Assembly (NCBI GenBank): GCA_016294105.1
Contig: JAEDCN010000007.1
Span: 36,101 to 100,100 of the forward strand
Direction: 5' to 3'
Source: Treponema sp.
GTDB taxonomy: Bacteria > Spirochaetota > Spirochaetia > Treponematales > Treponemataceae
Length of the DNA stretch: 64,000 bases
Translations under genes and position numbers: made by a program
Notes under the pieces: model-generated
Seen by the model: the letters and a program-made list of their open reading frames with translations, nothing else
Database searches by the model: none
Told to the model about the DNA's origin: nothing
Shown here: one piece after another, positions 1 to 7,436 of the stretch
Numbering within the stretch: position 1 is the stretch's first letter
Layout of the letters: each line of letters starts with the position of its first letter

Positions 1-193
1 AGCCTGTGGCAAAATGGTGTCCACTGGCCAGTGCGATGGCACAGCCTTCATTGGGAGCAATGATGTGGTTGTTTTCGTCAGTGTGGTCTGTCACATAGGC
101 ACAAAAGCTTTTGAGCAGGGAGTCGGGAACTCCTGTAAAGAAGCTTGTCCCTCGCTGGGCAAGGGCACTGTAAAAAAAATCAGGCTTTAACAT
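1..193 (-). CDS. aepY: Phosphonopyruvate decarboxylase, N-terminal part
   Basis: The reading frame from the ATG at 193 gives a peptide beginning MLKPDFFYSALAQRGTSFF, followed by TGVPDSLLKSF and later APNEGCAIALASG. The GVPDS segment and the PNEG glutamate are typical of the thiamine-diphosphate-binding N-terminal domain of phosphonopyruvate decarboxylases. The enzyme converts phosphonopyruvate to phosphonoacetaldehyde, pulling the unfavourable PEP mutase reaction forward. The window edge removes most of the protein after about 64 residues. It lies 8 nt downstream of the PEP mutase gene on the same strand, so the two form one operon. An aminoethylphosphonate transaminase would be expected beyond the edge. 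Confidence 0.85.
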   Translation of the reverse strand, partial: MLKPDFFYSALAQRGTSFFTGVPDSLLKSFCAYVTDHTDENNHIIAPNEGCAIALASGHHFATG

Positions 194-201
194 GAAAATC
201 C

Positions 202-1503
202 TCACTTTGTTCCTGGAATCAATTCCAGAATCTGTTTGATGGGCATACAGAGTTTGTCTGCCTCCAGACTTCGCTCTGATTCTAATATAGTGCGGGCCAC
301 CCGTTCCATGGCAGGATAGCTGGCACGGAGCATGTGGTTTGCATAGATGATGATATTGGCTCCCCACTCAACCAATTCGGACTCAAGGAACTGGTTGTAG
401 GTGGTGGGAACCAATACTATCGGTATTGTTGGATATTCTCCACGGAATCGTTGGCAGAACTCCTTGATGTCCATGCCGCTTTTGTCCTTTGAGTGAATCA
501 TTACACCGTCTGCACCTGCTCCCACTGCAGCATAGGCCTTGTCCAGGGCTTGGTCAACAGAGTATCCTGCAATAATTTCTTCGATTCGGGCAATAATCAT
601 AAAGTCTTCTGTAACCTGGGCTCTTTTTCCTGCGGAGATTTTTTCACAGAATTCTTCTTTCGTGGCTAGCACTTGTACCGCCTCTGTGCCAAAAAGAGAA
701 TTCTTTTTCAAACCCTTTTTGTCCTCCACAATAACTGCGGAAACTCCGTTTCGTTCCAGCGTGCGAACAGTAAACACAAAGTGTTCTGGAATGCCGCCGG
801 TGTCTCCGTCAAAAATGATGGGTTTGGTGGTGCACTCAAGGATATCCGTTAGGCTTTGGAGGCGAGTGGTGAGGTCCACGGCTTCAATATCAGGCTTTCC
901 CTTGCAGGTGGAATCCGTAAGGGAGGAGGACCACATGCCGTCAAAACGGTGAATTCCGTCATTTTTTTCCACTTCCAAGTGTTCTATGATAAGGCCGCTC
1001 AATCCAGAATGAGCCTCCATTATCCGAACAACCTTTTTTGCTGCTAGCAAACGCCGTAGACTGGCACGTCGTACATCCGGTGTGGTTCCGATGCCGGCGG
1101 CATTCTCCACGAGACTTGTGGAATTGATTCCCTGGGTATAAGGAATTTCCACCACTTGCCCCTGCCATTCTGCCATGACAGCAAAAACCTCCTCTCTAAT
1201 CTTTGAAAGATAGTTATGCTGCCAATCGTCGCCGTGAATCATGATGTCGGGTTTGTATTTTTTTAGATTGGGTACATAGCTCCAATCTTCCTGGGGTACA
1301 ACTTTCGCCACTCCCTTTATGCTTTCAATGACCTGCTTGCGTTGCTCATAGGAAAGATAGGGAAGTCTCTTGTGGTTCACAATGGCGCTGTCGGTCAACA
1401 AGCCAACTGTCAATTCTCCCAGCTGGGCTCCCCGGGTGATTATGTTGATAATACCAGGATGGATAATATCACCTGTAATGCCAAGGTAAACGGTTTTATT
1501 CAT
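202..1503 (-). CDS. aepX: PEP phosphomutase fused to N-terminal cytidylyltransferase-like domain
   Basis: Catalyses PEP to phosphonopyruvate, the committed step of phosphonate (C-P bond) biosynthesis. The C-terminal domain (about residues 150-433) has the PEP mutase hallmarks EDKKGLKKNS and DGDTGG. The N-terminal 135 residues (starting MNKTVYLGITGD) resemble TagD-like cytidylyltransferases, with HPGI where HxGH is usual and the later YLSYEQRKQVIESI, so that domain may be degenerate or substrate-shifted. The ATG at 1503 is preferred over an upstream ATG at 1716 because AAGGAG lies 8 nt before it and the conserved domain begins there. Downstream is the decarboxylase. PEP mutase is near certain; the role of the first domain is inference. 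Confidence 0.92.
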   Translation of the reverse strand: MNKTVYLGITGDIIHPGIINIITRGAQLGELTVGLLTDSAIVNHKRLPYLSYEQRKQVIESIKGVAKVVPQEDWSYVPNLKKYKPDIMIHGDDWQHNYLSKIREEVFAVMAEWQGQVVEIPYTQGINSTSLVENAAGIGTTPDVRRASLRRLLAAKKVVRIMEAHSGLSGLIIEHLEVEKNDGIHRFDGMWSSSLTDSTCKGKPDIEAVDLTTRLQSLTDILECTTKPIIFDGDTGGIPEHFVFTVRTLERNGVSAVIVEDKKGLKKNSLFGTEAVQVLATKEEFCEKISAGKRAQVTEDFMIIARIEEIIAGYSVDQALDKAYAAVGAGADGVMIHSKDKSGMDIKEFCQRFRGEYPTIPIVLVPTTYNQFLESELVEWGANIIIYANHMLRASYPAMERVARTILESERSLEADKLCMPIKQILELIPGTK

Positions 1504-1665
1504 AACATTACTCCTTGTAATAAAGAAGAGCTTTGCACCCATTGGAGAATCCTCCACAATGGGGAGCCGTCTGTTGCCAAATATTTTATCTAATAACAAG
1601 GTCTTGTTCAATAGTAGTGTCTTATGATACAATTTTGAACGAAAAGAAGGGGGCAACGGCTTTTT
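1504..1665. promoter_or_regulatory. Divergent promoter region of the phosphonate locus
   Basis: Leftward: TTGAAC (1606-1611 on the minus strand), 17 nt, TAAAAT (1583-1588), followed by a leader of about 75 nt that contains a hairpin (CCCATT near 1538, AATGGGG near 1558). Rightward: TTGTTC (1604-1609), 18 nt, TACAAT (1628-1633). The two -35 elements overlap, so one bound regulator could control both the biosynthetic genes and the transporter operon. Confidence 0.6.
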
Positions 1666-2439
1666 ATGTCTAAAAATAAACTTTCTATTCAGGGATTGAA
1701 CAAGACCTTTGGACAAAAGTCTGTATTGAAAAATCTTGACTTTACTGTGGAATCAGGAGAATTCTTGTCAATTCTTGGTCCTTCCGGTTGTGGAAAAACT
1801 ACCTTGTTAAGAATTCTCATAGGTCTTGAAAAATCAGACAGTGGTTCTATCTGCAAGGATGGCAAGGACATTACTTCTATACATCCCTCCAAGCGGGGAA
1901 TGGGAATTGTTTTCCAGAATTATGCCCTGTTCGAAAATATGACCGTTTTGCAGAATGTTGAATATGCCCTGCTTCATGATAAAGAAAGACGAAAAAATCA
2001 AACTGCCGCCCAAATCCGAGAAATTGCAGAAAAAACTATAGCTGATGTAGGGCTTTCTGAGCACATAAACAAAAAGCCTGTCCAGCTTTCTGGAGGACAG
2101 CAGCAGCGGGTGGCCGTTGCCCGAACACTGGCAATGAATCCTGAAATCATCCTTTTTGACGAGCCCATGAGTGCTTTAGACGTGGATACACGGTTGGCCC
2201 TTCGTTCTGAGTTAAAGAGAATTCAAAAGGCTTACGGCAGCACCATGATTTACATTACCCACGACCAGGAGGAGGCCTTTGCCATGTCCGACAGGATTAT
2301 GATTATGGATTCCGGCATCATCCACCAGCTGGATACGCCGGAAAGGATAGTGGCTAGCCCCGCCGATGACTTTGTCTCCACCTTTGTACTCAACAATCTG
2401 AAGATAAAGCTGGATTCGTTGATAAAGTATGTGAGGTGA
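1666..2439 (+). CDS. ABC transporter ATP-binding protein (PhnT/PotA-like)
   Basis: ATPase of an ABC importer. Walker A GPSGCGKTT (about residues 39-47), signature LSGGQQQRVAVART and Walker B ILFDEPMSALD are all intact, followed by the H-loop YITHDQEEA. The family is that of spermidine, iron(III) and 2-aminoethylphosphonate importers; the short C-terminus lacks a full TOBE domain. First gene of a four-gene operon, 4 nt before the permease. The phosphonate genes next door suggest 2-aminoethylphosphonate or a related amino-alcohol as substrate, but the sequence alone does not settle it. Confidence 0.85.
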   Translation: MSKNKLSIQGLNKTFGQKSVLKNLDFTVESGEFLSILGPSGCGKTTLLRILIGLEKSDSGSICKDGKDITSIHPSKRGMGIVFQNYALFENMTVLQNVEYALLHDKERRKNQTAAQIREIAEKTIADVGLSEHINKKPVQLSGGQQQRVAVARTLAMNPEIILFDEPMSALDVDTRLALRSELKRIQKAYGSTMIYITHDQEEAFAMSDRIMIMDSGIIHQLDTPERIVASPADDFVSTFVLNNLKIKLDSLIKYVR

Positions 2440-2443
2440 TCTC

Positions 2444-4045
2444 GTGTTGAGCAGAGCAAATCCCTTTGATAGCAACAGAACTGTGATGACGAAGGTCTTG
2501 CTGGCCACATTCTTTGTGGTGGTGGTGATTCTTCCCCTCGTTACCATGATGACGTATTTGTTCAAGGCCAATGCCGGAGCAGTGGTAGCCTCCCCCCAGT
2601 TCAAGACCGCCTTGAGTAATTCCCTTGTGGCCACCGTAACAGCCACCATCATTTCTGTGGTGCTGGCGTATATGCTGGCTCTCTGTGTCGTCAGAACTCA
2701 GATTCGGCACAAGACGGTGATTACGGTGCTCATTACCCTGCCTATGCTGATTCCCTCCGTCTCCCACGGCATGGGGCTGATTCTCCTGTTCGGTTCCAAT
2801 GGTCTTGTTACCACAACCTTGGGGTCAAGCTCCTCCATCTACGGATTCAAGGGTGTGGTGCTGGGCTCCGTAATGTACTCCTTTCCAGTGGCCTATCTGA
2901 TGATTTCAGACATCTTGAAATATCAGGACTATACGCCCTACGAAGCCTGCAAGGTACTGAACATTACGGGATTGAATCGGTTTCATGCCGTGACGCTGCC
3001 CTATCTGCGCAAACCCATGATTTCTGTGTTCTTTGCCACCTTCACCATGATTGTGACCGACTACGGTGTTCCCCTGATGATTGGGGGCAAGTTTATGACC
3101 CTGCCAGTTTTGATGTACCAGGAGGTCATCGGTTTGCTGGACTTTGGCAAGGGAGCTGTCATCGGGGCGTTTTTCCTGATTCCCGCAGTCATTGCCTTCA
3201 TCCTGGATCAGGTGAACAAGGACAAGGCCGCCGCAACCTTTACCAAGAAGCCCTTTCCCATACAGGTCTCATCGCCGATGCTGGTCTTGTCCCATAGCTT
3301 TTGCGTGCTGACAATCCTCTTTGTGCTGCTGCCGGTCTTGTCCTTCATCGTGCTGAGTGTCATCAAGAAGTATCCCATCAACATGGCCTTTACCCTGGAC
3401 CACATCCGAAAGACCATGAACACTGGCGGCCTCCAGTACTTGGGCAACTCGTTGCTCATTGCCCTGCTGACCTCTGTGGTGGGAACGGTCCTTGCCTTTG
3501 GAGTTGGGTATTTTTCCTCCCGCTCCAAGGGGAGGATGTCGAGGTTCCTTCACATGGTGGCCATCACTGCCCTGGCCATTCCGGGCTTGGTGCTTGGTCT
3601 GTCATACATGCTCTTCTTCAAGGGAACCTTCCTGTATGCTACCTTTGCTATTTTAATTTTAGTGAACACCATGCACTTTTTTGCCTCTCCCTATTTGATG
3701 GCCTACAATTCCTTTTCAAAAATTAACACGAATCTGGAGGCGGTGGCCCAAACTCTGGGAATTACAAAGCTTCTTTTGATAAAGGATGTTTTTATTCCCC
3801 AAATGGCTGGAACTATTCTGGAAATGTTCTCGTATTTCTTCGTGAATTCCATGATGACCATTTCTGCTGTGTCATTTTTGGCAACTGCTGCCAACAAGCC
3901 CCTGTCCCTGATGATAAACCTGTTCCAGGCACAGATGGTGGTAGAAGGAGCTGCCTTTGTGTCTCTGACAATTCTTGCAGTAAATCTTATCGTTAAGTTC
4001 ATTGTGTATGTTCTTGGGAAAAAACTTGTTTCAGGCAGGGCTTAG
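2444..4045 (+). CDS. ABC transporter permease, double-length (two fused permease domains)
   Basis: At 533 residues with about 12 hydrophobic segments, this is twice the usual length and carries two BPD_transp_1-type halves: the first EAA-like loop is near YTPYEACKVLNITGLNRF and the second near NTNLEAVAQTLGITKL. Such fused permeases are known for AfuB/FbpB-type iron(III) importers and for some phosphonate and polyamine importers. A single polypeptide would form the membrane pore with two copies of the upstream ATPase. The start has only a 4-nt gap from the ATPase gene. Codon use here is richer in C/G-ending codons than in the neighbouring genes 4057-5936. Confidence 0.85.
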   Translation: MLSRANPFDSNRTVMTKVLLATFFVVVVILPLVTMMTYLFKANAGAVVASPQFKTALSNSLVATVTATIISVVLAYMLALCVVRTQIRHKTVITVLITLPMLIPSVSHGMGLILLFGSNGLVTTTLGSSSSIYGFKGVVLGSVMYSFPVAYLMISDILKYQDYTPYEACKVLNITGLNRFHAVTLPYLRKPMISVFFATFTMIVTDYGVPLMIGGKFMTLPVLMYQEVIGLLDFGKGAVIGAFFLIPAVIAFILDQVNKDKAAATFTKKPFPIQVSSPMLVLSHSFCVLTILFVLLPVLSFIVLSVIKKYPINMAFTLDHIRKTMNTGGLQYLGNSLLIALLTSVVGTVLAFGVGYFSSRSKGRMSRFLHMVAITALAIPGLVLGLSYMLFFKGTFLYATFAILILVNTMHFFASPYLMAYNSFSKINTNLEAVAQTLGITKLLLIKDVFIPQMAGTILEMFSYFFVNSMMTISAVSFLATAANKPLSLMINLFQAQMVVEGAAFVSLTILAVNLIVKFIVYVLGKKLVSGRA

Positions 4046-4056
4046 AGGGATAGACA

Positions 4057-4941
4057 ATGACATTCAAGGAATTTGAGGTGCTGCAGAAGCTCGCCTCTGC
4101 AGAAAAAAAACTGTCTCAAAGAGAGCTTGCCCGTGAAACAGGCTTTTCTGTGGGAACTGTAAATACCACAGTGGCTCACCTTTCACAACAAGGTCTTTTG
4201 CAGGATGGTTGTATTACTGCTGCGGGCATTGATGCTCTGGAACCATATCGTGTAAAAAGGGCGATTATTCTTGCAGCGGGATTTGGGGAACGACTGGTTC
4301 CCATCACCTTGAATACGCCAAAGCCCTTGGTGCGGGTGAAAGGTGAGCGAATTATTGACTCCATTTTGGATGCAGTAGTTGCAGCTGGAATTGAGGAGAT
4401 TTATCTTGTACGTGGCTATCTGTCCGAGCAGTTCGATCAGCTTCTGTATAAGTATCCCAACATTAAGTTTGTGGAAAATCCTGCATACAATGAAGCAAAT
4501 AATATTTCTTCTGCCATGTGTGTGAGATACCTCTTAGGCAATTCATATGTCTGTGAAGGTGATATTCTCTTGCATAATCCAAAAATTATTCAGAAATATC
4601 AGTATCAGTCAAACTACTGCGGAATCAAAGTAGATAGAACTGACGATTGGTGCTTATTTGAAAATAAGGGACGAATAACTGGTGTTGCTGTTGGTGGTGA
4701 AAATTGTCATCAAATGATGGGTATTTCCTATTGGACAGAGGATGATGGAAAGCGACTAGGGGACTGTATCAAGAAAGTGTATGAAATGCCCGGTGGAAAG
4801 GAGCGTTACTGGGATCAGGTAGCATTACAATACTTTGTAGATGACTTTAATATTGCTATTCGTGAATGTTCAGCTGAGAATTTTATCGAAATCGATACCT
4901 TTAATGAACTTAAAGCTATAGATAGCGTCTATGACGTTTAA
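4057..4941 (+). CDS. Winged-HTH / nucleotidyltransferase fusion (LicC/PntC-like)
   Basis: Residues 1-60 form a MarR-like winged helix (QRELARETGFSVGTVNTTV). The remainder is a sugar-nucleotidyltransferase fold starting at AIILAAGFGERLVPIT with the signature lysine in TPKPLVRVKG, then EGDILLHNP and a terminal EIDTFNELKAID. This is the architecture of CTP:phosphocholine cytidylyltransferases (LicC) and of PntC-type cytidylyltransferases that activate 2-aminoethylphosphonate. Next to PEP mutase, CMP-aminoethylphosphonate formation for surface decoration is the favoured reading, with phosphocholine activation as the alternative. SD-like AGGGA precedes the ATG. Confidence 0.8.
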   Translation: MTFKEFEVLQKLASAEKKLSQRELARETGFSVGTVNTTVAHLSQQGLLQDGCITAAGIDALEPYRVKRAIILAAGFGERLVPITLNTPKPLVRVKGERIIDSILDAVVAAGIEEIYLVRGYLSEQFDQLLYKYPNIKFVENPAYNEANNISSAMCVRYLLGNSYVCEGDILLHNPKIIQKYQYQSNYCGIKVDRTDDWCLFENKGRITGVAVGGENCHQMMGISYWTEDDGKRLGDCIKKVYEMPGGKERYWDQVALQYFVDDFNIAIRECSAENFIEIDTFNELKAIDSVYDV

Positions 4942-4955
4942 TAAGGAGAATTTGT

Positions 4956-5936
4956 ATGAAGAAATTGAAATTAGTTTTACTAAGTTTGGTAGTGTTGGTA
5001 GCTTTAACTAGCTGTGGAAAAAAGGGAACAGACATTGTCATTTATTCCTGTGCAGAAGATTATCGTAACGAGTTTTATCTGGCAGAGCTACAAAAGCAGT
5101 TCCCTGACTACAATTTTACCTTGGATTATCAGGGAAGTGGGCCTGCTGCCGCAAAATTAAAGGCAGAAGGATTGCAGACTCAGGGTGATATTCTGTTGTC
5201 TTGGGATTATACTTATTTGGAAATGCTTACAGATTTTTTAGCTGATATGAGTTATTTTGATGATTCAATTTTCTTGGATGATATGAAAGTTCCATCAAAA
5301 AAGTTTGTGGGGGAATATCGAAACTCTGGAGCTATTGTATTCAATACTGAACTTCTTGCTGAAAAGAATCTTCCAGAACCAAGTGCTTATGCAGATTTGA
5401 TAAAGAGTGAATATAAAGGTTTGCTTTCCATGCCTAATCCTAAAAGCTCTGGAACTGGTTATATGTTCTTGAAAAATTTGGTGAATGCATGGGGTGAAAC
5501 TGAAGCATTTGCCTATTTTGATAAGTTTGCTGAAAATGTAGTTCAGTTTACTTCATCTGGATCAGGTCCTTTGAATGCATTGGTACAAAAAGAAGCAGCC
5601 ATTGCCTTGGGTATGACTGGTCAGGCTGTTACCATGATAAATGAAGGAGCTCCCTTAAAAATCGTATTTTTTGAAGAAGGTGCCCCCTGTTCCCTTTATG
5701 GTCATGCTATGACAAAAAAGGCAGAAGGTCGGGATGATTATGACAAGCTGAAGGAAGTGTTTGATTACTTGGTAAAGGTTGTAACTCCTGCTTGTGATGC
5801 AAAGTTCTTCCCAGAGCAGGTTTTCGTAGACAAGGTTTTTTCTCTTCCCAACTATCCAGAAAATATTCCCTACGGAGATATGAGTAACAACACCACTGAA
5901 GAAAAAACTCGCCTCCTAGAAAAATGGAAGTACTAA
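4956..5936 (+). CDS. ABC transporter substrate-binding lipoprotein (PhnS/AfuA-like)
   Basis: Signal peptide with lipobox ending at Cys20 (VALTSC), then a mature family-1-type binding protein of about 305 residues (IVIYSCAEDYRNEF, GTGYMFLKNLVNAWG). This class includes iron(III), thiamine and 2-aminoethylphosphonate binding proteins. It is the last gene of the operon, and the only binding protein near the ATPase and permease. A start at 4956 is supported by AAGGAGA 8 nt upstream. Substrate assignment rests on neighbours only. Confidence 0.82.
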   Translation: MKKLKLVLLSLVVLVALTSCGKKGTDIVIYSCAEDYRNEFYLAELQKQFPDYNFTLDYQGSGPAAAKLKAEGLQTQGDILLSWDYTYLEMLTDFLADMSYFDDSIFLDDMKVPSKKFVGEYRNSGAIVFNTELLAEKNLPEPSAYADLIKSEYKGLLSMPNPKSSGTGYMFLKNLVNAWGETEAFAYFDKFAENVVQFTSSGSGPLNALVQKEAAIALGMTGQAVTMINEGAPLKIVFFEEGAPCSLYGHAMTKKAEGRDDYDKLKEVFDYLVKVVTPACDAKFFPEQVFVDKVFSLPNYPENIPYGDMSNNTTEEKTRLLEKWKY

Positions 5937-5958
5937 CAGCCTAAAACACTCACTTTAC

Positions 5959-5991
5959 AGCCAGCTTGGAAATACCCAGCTGGCTTTTTTT
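5959..5991 (+). terminator. Rho-independent terminator of the transporter operon
   Basis: Perfect 8-bp stem AGCCAGCT (5959-5966) with AGCTGGCT (5978-5985), followed by a T-run to 5991. Confidence 0.9.
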
Positions 5992-6116
5992 ATGTGTGAA
6001 AGTGGTAGCGGGTGTCCCGCCATTGTCCCAGTAGCATAGCAGATGAACAAAAGAACAGAGAGCTGGGGAACCTCCAATGCTGGCACTTTTGCGGGGGCAA
6101 GGCGTGCAAGCACGCG

Positions 6117-6270
6117 CCGAGACTCGCTAAAATCGCTCAATATATCGCGATTTTTCAGCTTTCAGCCGTCGCTCCTTGCAGCGGTTTCGCAGGGGCTCAA
6201 CCGAGACTCGCTAAAATCGCTCAATATATCACGATTTTCCGGCTTACAGCCGTCGCTCCCTATCTACCCA
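6117..6270 (+). repeat. Hairpin repeat family A, two tandem copies
   Basis: Two copies (6117-6176 and 6201-6260, about 84 bp apart) of a unit beginning CCGAGACTCGCTAAAATCGC and ending AGCCGTCGCTCC. Each contains AAAATCGC facing GCGATTTT (ACGATTTT in the second) across a 10-nt loop. A third copy lies at 31196-31281 inside a broken Rpn gene. No credible gene overlaps this stretch. Confidence 0.85.
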
Positions 6271-6378
6271 CAGTATAGCCTAATGAACGAAAGCGTTGGG
6301 GCAACAGGGAGGTTCCCTGAGCAGCCGAACTGTGAGCGTAGCGAAGTGCGAGGCTGATTAGGGTTTCCCTGTTGCCCC
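6262..6378 (+). repeat. Repeat family B with long inverted arms, upstream of pyrF
   Basis: GGGGCAACAGGGA (6298-6310) is the exact reverse complement of TCCCTGTTGCCCC (6366-6378). About 90 bp of this element recur at 46293-46384 in front of the hisAIE gene, sharing GAGCAGCCGAACTGTGAGCG and flanks. Directly after both copies come nearly identical promoters. Confidence 0.8.
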
Positions 6379-6398
6379 TTTTACTTTCAATTCACCTA

Positions 6399-6413
6399 TG
6401 CTATACTGCCATC
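6399..6413 (+). promoter_or_regulatory. Extended -10 promoter, leaderless pyrF start
   Basis: TG-C-TATACT with the hexamer at 6402-6407, exactly six nt before the ATG at 6414. The expected transcription start coincides with the start codon, and no Shine-Dalgarno is present. Confidence 0.65.
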
Positions 6414-7373
6414 ATGAAAACTCACGCAATGCATCGCCTGCAGGAATCAGGCATTATAAACGGTCCGTTATGTGTGGGGCTGGATACAGATCCCAGCTAT
6501 CTTCCCAAATCTGTGCTGGAGGCATACAGTTCTCCTGCTCAAGCTGTGTTGGCTTATAACAAGGCCATTGTTCAGCGGCTTGTTTCTGCCAGTGGCCCTG
6601 CCTTGGCTGGTTGCTGTAAGGTGCAGATTGCCTATTACGAGGCTATGGGACTTGAAGGATTAAAGGCTTATGCTGAAACCCTGCGTCTGGTGCGGGATGC
6701 TGGTTTGCCAGTGATTGCGGACATTAAGCGTGGTGACATTGCGGATACTGCCAAGGCCTATGCTCGTGCCCATTTTACTGGGGATTTTGAAGCAGACATT
6801 ATCACCATTAATCCCTACATGGGCTTTGATACTTTGGAGCCCTTTACTGAATATGCCCATCAAGATAAGGGTGCAAAAGGAATGTTTGTTCTGCTACGAA
6901 CCTCCAATCCTGGCATGGTGCATTTGGAAAAGCTTACCTTGGACAAGTCCATTGCTGGATTTGAAGGAGAGGTGGTGCTTGATAGAGTCGGCGGTGAATT
7001 AAATCGGCTTGAAAAACTGTTCAAGGAAGAATATCCTACTGCTGGCTGTTCTCCTGTAGGGGCAGTAGTAGGCTGTACCGAGGAATCTGACGCTCGTCAG
7101 CTTCGTGATGCATATCCTGACATCTATTTCTTGATTCCAGGCTATGGTGCCCAAGGTGGTGCTGCTCGAATTGCTGCAACCCTGCTGGATAAGGCTGGGG
7201 GAACTGTTAATTCATCCCGTGGCATTCTCTGTGCCTGGAAAAAGGACGAAAAGCTTGCCCAAAAGGCTGCTGAAAATAAGCTTACCGTGGAAGATATTGC
7301 TGATTCAGCTGCCGCCGCCGCTGCAGAGTCCAAGGCAGACCTGTTAAATGCCGTTAAGCTGCTAAAAGCCTAA
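6414..7373 (+). CDS. pyrF: Orotidine 5'-phosphate decarboxylase
   Basis: Converts OMP to UMP, the last step of UMP synthesis. The 319-residue length and the motif VIADIKRGDIADTAKAYA identify the type 2 (long) OMP decarboxylase family; GLDTDP near the N-terminus and a long C-terminal helix rich in alanine are also typical. The ATG at 6414 is chosen over an upstream in-frame ATG at 6372, which lies within the repeat and before the promoter. It is followed by its own terminator and then by the dihydroorotate dehydrogenase fusion, so pyrimidine genes cluster here but are transcribed separately. Confidence 0.93.
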   Translation: MKTHAMHRLQESGIINGPLCVGLDTDPSYLPKSVLEAYSSPAQAVLAYNKAIVQRLVSASGPALAGCCKVQIAYYEAMGLEGLKAYAETLRLVRDAGLPVIADIKRGDIADTAKAYARAHFTGDFEADIITINPYMGFDTLEPFTEYAHQDKGAKGMFVLLRTSNPGMVHLEKLTLDKSIAGFEGEVVLDRVGGELNRLEKLFKEEYPTAGCSPVGAVVGCTEESDARQLRDAYPDIYFLIPGYGAQGGAARIAATLLDKAGGTVNSSRGILCAWKKDEKLAQKAAENKLTVEDIADSAAAAAAESKADLLNAVKLLKA

Positions 7374-7378
7374 ATCAC

Positions 7379-7415
7379 AATCCCCATTTCAGCTTTGAAG
7401 TGGGGATTTATTTTA
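7379..7415 (+). terminator. Terminator after pyrF
   Basis: AATCCCCA (7379-7386) pairs with TGGGGATT (7401-7408), followed by a T-rich tract. Confidence 0.8.
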
Positions 7416-7436
7416 TAATATTTATAAGGAGTTACC

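Noticed and set aside
856..1047. Plus-strand frames opposite aepX and similar long antisense frames throughout the window
   Set aside because: They mirror real genes, lack SDs or promoters and have no family features; shadows of coding sequence.
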